From Aestuariibacter sp. GS-14 (GTDB lineage: Bacteria > Pseudomonadota > Gammaproteobacteria > Enterobacterales > Alteromonadaceae), in NCBI RefSeq assembly GCF_006494365.1, contig NZ_VHIP01000004.1:248001-312000 (forward strand): 64,000 nucleotides of DNA. The letters run 5' to 3'. The notes beneath the pieces are model-generated. The model was not told the origin of the DNA. It did not search any database and was given only the letters and a program-made list of their open reading frames with translations. How positions within the stretch are numbered: the first letter of the stretch is position 1; the number at the start of each line of letters is the position of its first letter. Positions 61,754-64,000 of this stretch are shown here, piece by piece. A program made the translations under genes and the position numbers.

Positions 61754-64000
61754 ATGGAAACTGAACTCTTTTCAATTCTGTTTAATGTATTTTTACTTGT
61801 TGGTGTGTTAGTTGCGTTTAAAAGCCGTCAGCAAATCAGTACGTTGCTGCAACAAATTGGTTTGCTGCAGAAAACCGTAGAATCACAATCCCGGCAAATC
61901 GAAGAATTAAAGCAACAAATCAAGTCAGCACCCTTTGATCCCGTACGCGATGTGGCAAAACCTACGCCAGCAGTGCCGCAAGCAGCCGCTTCGGTGAATA
62001 CTCCACCACCGGTATCAGCTAAACCTGCTGCGCCAGTGAAATCACCAACTACGCCGGCAAAGCCTGCTAAGCAAGTGCCCAAGAAGGTAAGCACGTTCGA
62101 CTTTGAAGCCTGGCTAAGAGGAAATGGCATTTTTTGGTTGGGCGCAGCCGTGCTGGCTATTGGCGGAATCTTTTTGGCTAAGTACTCTATTGAAGCCGGC
62201 TTGTTGCCGCCATCGGTCAGGGTAATTCTGGGGGCATTGTTTGGCTGCGCTCTCGTGGCCGCTGCAGAGCTGGCCAATCACTTCAAAGCACGCCTTCGTA
62301 TTAACACGCCTTATATTTCCGCAGCGCTGGCCAGCGGCGGCGTGATCACCTGTTTTGCGATGGCACTGGTGGCGTTTGATTTTTATCAGTTTATTTCGGC
62401 CAATGTGGCGTTTGGTGTGTTAGCCATTATTTCGTTGGCATCAACCTATTTAGCACTGCGATTTGGGCCGGTGCTGGCAGGCATTGGGATCATTGGTTCT
62501 TATGCGGTTCCCGCACTGGTTTCAACCGGCTCCAATAATGTATTTGCCTTGTTGTTGTATGTGGCATTTGTGTCGCTTTCTGCGGTTTGGGTAGCTGAAT
62601 ATGTTAAACAGCGCTGGGTGTGGTGGCAGGGTTTTGCGGGGCACTTTATCTGGTTTGCTATTGCAACGGTGATGGCCTCCACCAGCGACGTGTGGATCCT
62701 GTTTGTATTCACCTTGGTTTCGCTTTATTTGTTTGTATTGTCTGGTGTATTAGGCTGGGCATTAACAGGCACCATGACAGCGGCGCTATCAGTAAAAACC
62801 CTGTTGATGCCCAGAAAGGAACAAACGGGTGTCGTGTTGTCACTCTGGTTGCTTTACGTATTTATTATGCTGAGTAACCCCAATGATGTGCTGGGGTGGA
62901 TAAACTTGCTGTTGGCAGGTGTTATGCTGGTAGCGGCTTTCCGACACAGTGCTATGGATACCTGGCCGTTCTTTATGCTCTTATTCGCGCTGCTTTCCTA
63001 TGAAAATATGCACGATCTGACTTCTTTCGAGGATGGTTTATTCCCCTTTAACGGGCGTTATTTATTCGCGCAGTTGGTTACCTTATCTGGCATTGCCTTT
63101 AGTGTGTTCATGTTGGTGCGCTTTGCCGATCGCCCAGCTTATTTGCTCCTGTTAGTACTCACGCCGGTAAGCATGTTGGGAGTAAGCTATGTTACCGCCC
63201 CCGTTGAAGCTGAAACCTATTTATACCCGCTTTGGGCGTTGTATATGGCACTCATTGGAGCAGGCGCATCGATTGCAGCGGCGAAATCCCGCGTACCTAT
63301 CCGCCAGGTTACCTATCTGATTCTGGCCAACTCTATGCTGGCACTGTGCTTTACCATGTTGCTGTCAGCCAGCACGTTAACATTGGCTATTACCGTGCAG
63401 GTAGCGTCAATGAGTTATCTGAGCTGGAAATTCAAAGTGAGGATCCCGGACTGGTTGTACAAAGCCGCCTTGTTGGTGGTGATTTGCCGGTTAACCCTGT
63501 CTCCCTGGATAGCACACTACAAACACGAAACCATTCTGGGTATTCACTGGACGCTGGTTGTGTATCCAATGGCTCTGGCCCTTGTTGGTTTTGCGATCAA
63601 ATACAACCCATCCACGCCGATGCGCGCATGGCTACAAGGCGTTATGCTACATATTGTGGCGTTGCTGGTGACCACCGAAACCAGCTATCTGTTAACCGGC
63701 GATTACCCGGATTTTGTAAATCTGAGCTACACAGAATCGATATTGCTTTCGCTGAACTGGCTGGTGCTCTCTGCCGTATATTTCTGGCGAAGCCACTTGT
63801 CTGGCTCGCTAAGCGGGTTGTATCAAAAAGCGGGGCTTGCCCTGATGGCCCTGGCCACCTTGCTTCAGATGGATATCTCCCTGCTGCATTCGCCTTTTAT
63901 CACACAGCAATTTATAGGTGAAGGCTGGGTAAACTGGCTGTGGTTACAGTGGCTAATGCCCGCTGTCGCGCTGGCTATTGTGATGAAGTTTCAGTTGCTC
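61754..64000 (+). CDS. DUF2339 multi-TM membrane protein (5' part; 3' end beyond window)
   Basis: 749 codons visible from the ATG at 61754, continuing past the end. N-terminal TM (LFSILFNVFLLVGVLVAFKS), a coiled coil (QQIGLLQKTVESQSRQIEEL) and a Pro/Ala/Lys-rich linker, then the DUF2339 signature FDFEAWLRGNGIFWLGAAVL, AIGGIFLAKYSIEAGLLPPS and a long series of TM helices. Inner-membrane protein of unknown function; family members are usually 800-1000 aa, so most is present. Downstream of the DUF4143/Hip remnant region. Confidence 0.88.
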   Translation, partial: METELFSILFNVFLLVGVLVAFKSRQQISTLLQQIGLLQKTVESQSRQIEELKQQIKSAPFDPVRDVAKPTPAVPQAAASVNTPPPVSAKPAAPVKSPTTPAKPAKQVPKKVSTFDFEAWLRGNGIFWLGAAVLAIGGIFLAKYSIEAGLLPPSVRVILGALFGCALVAAAELANHFKARLRINTPYISAALASGGVITCFAMALVAFDFYQFISANVAFGVLAIISLASTYLALRFGPVLAGIGIIGSYAVPALVSTGSNNVFALLLYVAFVSLSAVWVAEYVKQRWVWWQGFAGHFIWFAIATVMASTSDVWILFVFTLVSLYLFVLSGVLGWALTGTMTAALSVKTLLMPRKEQTGVVLSLWLLYVFIMLSNPNDVLGWINLLLAGVMLVAAFRHSAMDTWPFFMLLFALLSYENMHDLTSFEDGLFPFNGRYLFAQLVTLSGIAFSVFMLVRFADRPAYLLLLVLTPVSMLGVSYVTAPVEAETYLYPLWALYMALIGAGASIAAAKSRVPIRQVTYLILANSMLALCFTMLLSASTLTLAITVQVASMSYLSWKFKVRIPDWLYKAALLVVICRLTLSPWIAHYKHETILGIHWTLVVYPMALALVGFAIKYNPSTPMRAWLQGVMLHIVALLVTTETSYLLTGDYPDFVNLSYTESILLSLNWLVLSAVYFWRSHLSGSLSGLYQKAGLALMALATLLQMDISLLHSPFITQQFIGEGWVNWLWLQWLMPAVALAIVMKFQLL

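Overview
The window looks like chromosome of a marine gammaproteobacterium of the order Alteromonadales (Alteromonas or Aestuariibacter-like). This is inferred from the proteins: E. coli-type IlvC, IlvY, IlvD, IlvE, YicC and TamAB, together with large TonB-dependent transport, Tat-exported and lipoprotein carbohydrate enzymes, and several Alteromonadales-type small membrane proteins. No database search was possible.

Bases 1-17,400 form a polysaccharide utilisation locus for rhamnogalacturonan I (the rhamnose/galacturonate pectin backbone). A TonB-dependent receptor brings oligosaccharides through the outer membrane. Periplasmic or lipid-anchored enzymes then trim them: two SGNH acetylesterases (one with two catalytic domains in one chain), a family-43-like lipoprotein, a Tat-exported GH42 beta-galactosidase, a Tat-exported exo-rhamnogalacturonan lyase of the PL26 type and a YesU-like (DUF1961) lipoprotein. 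The GPH-family sugar symporter probably imports the unsaturated disaccharide. The GH105 hydrolase, which has no signal peptide, would split it in the cytoplasm, and L-rhamnose mutarotase and a TIM-barrel isomerase act on the products. No endo-acting lyase and no rhamnose or ketodeoxygluconate catabolic genes lie in the window.

Bases 17,600-26,550 hold the branched-chain amino acid genes: ilvE-ilvD-ilvA on the minus strand, with a candidate leucine/isoleucine-rich leader peptide and attenuator ahead of ilvE; comM; and ilvY divergent from ilvC. From 26,600 to 28,130 an AT-rich islet of small, unrecognised membrane proteins lies between inverted copies of one 34-bp palindrome, which is also part of a 74-bp tandem array.

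Bases 28,300-47,450 carry a Bcr/CflA exporter, a GH43 beta-xylosidase/arabinofuranosidase, a lipoprotein with a small membrane protein, PPK2 polyphosphate kinase, an S9 peptidase, tamA-tamB, beta-carbonic anhydrase, an ECF sigma factor with a membrane partner, a PspB-like small protein, and a proB-proA-thioesterase-dehydrogenase run. Bases 47,650-56,150 hold an M1 peptidase with a DUF6702 partner, an ABC1 kinase, a DUF3014 protein, an exported amidohydrolase and a YqaA-type membrane protein.

The last 8 kb start with a Fur-box-controlled pair of small unknown genes, then tusA-pyrE-rph and divergent yicC. A one-mismatch parS (ParB-binding) site lies between rph and yicC. Together with the ilv, pyrE and rph genes, this suggests an origin-proximal location. 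After yicC comes an accessory module (AAA/DUF4143 ATPase behind a palindromic repeat promoter, then HipB/HipA-like remnants). A DUF2339 membrane protein runs off the right end.
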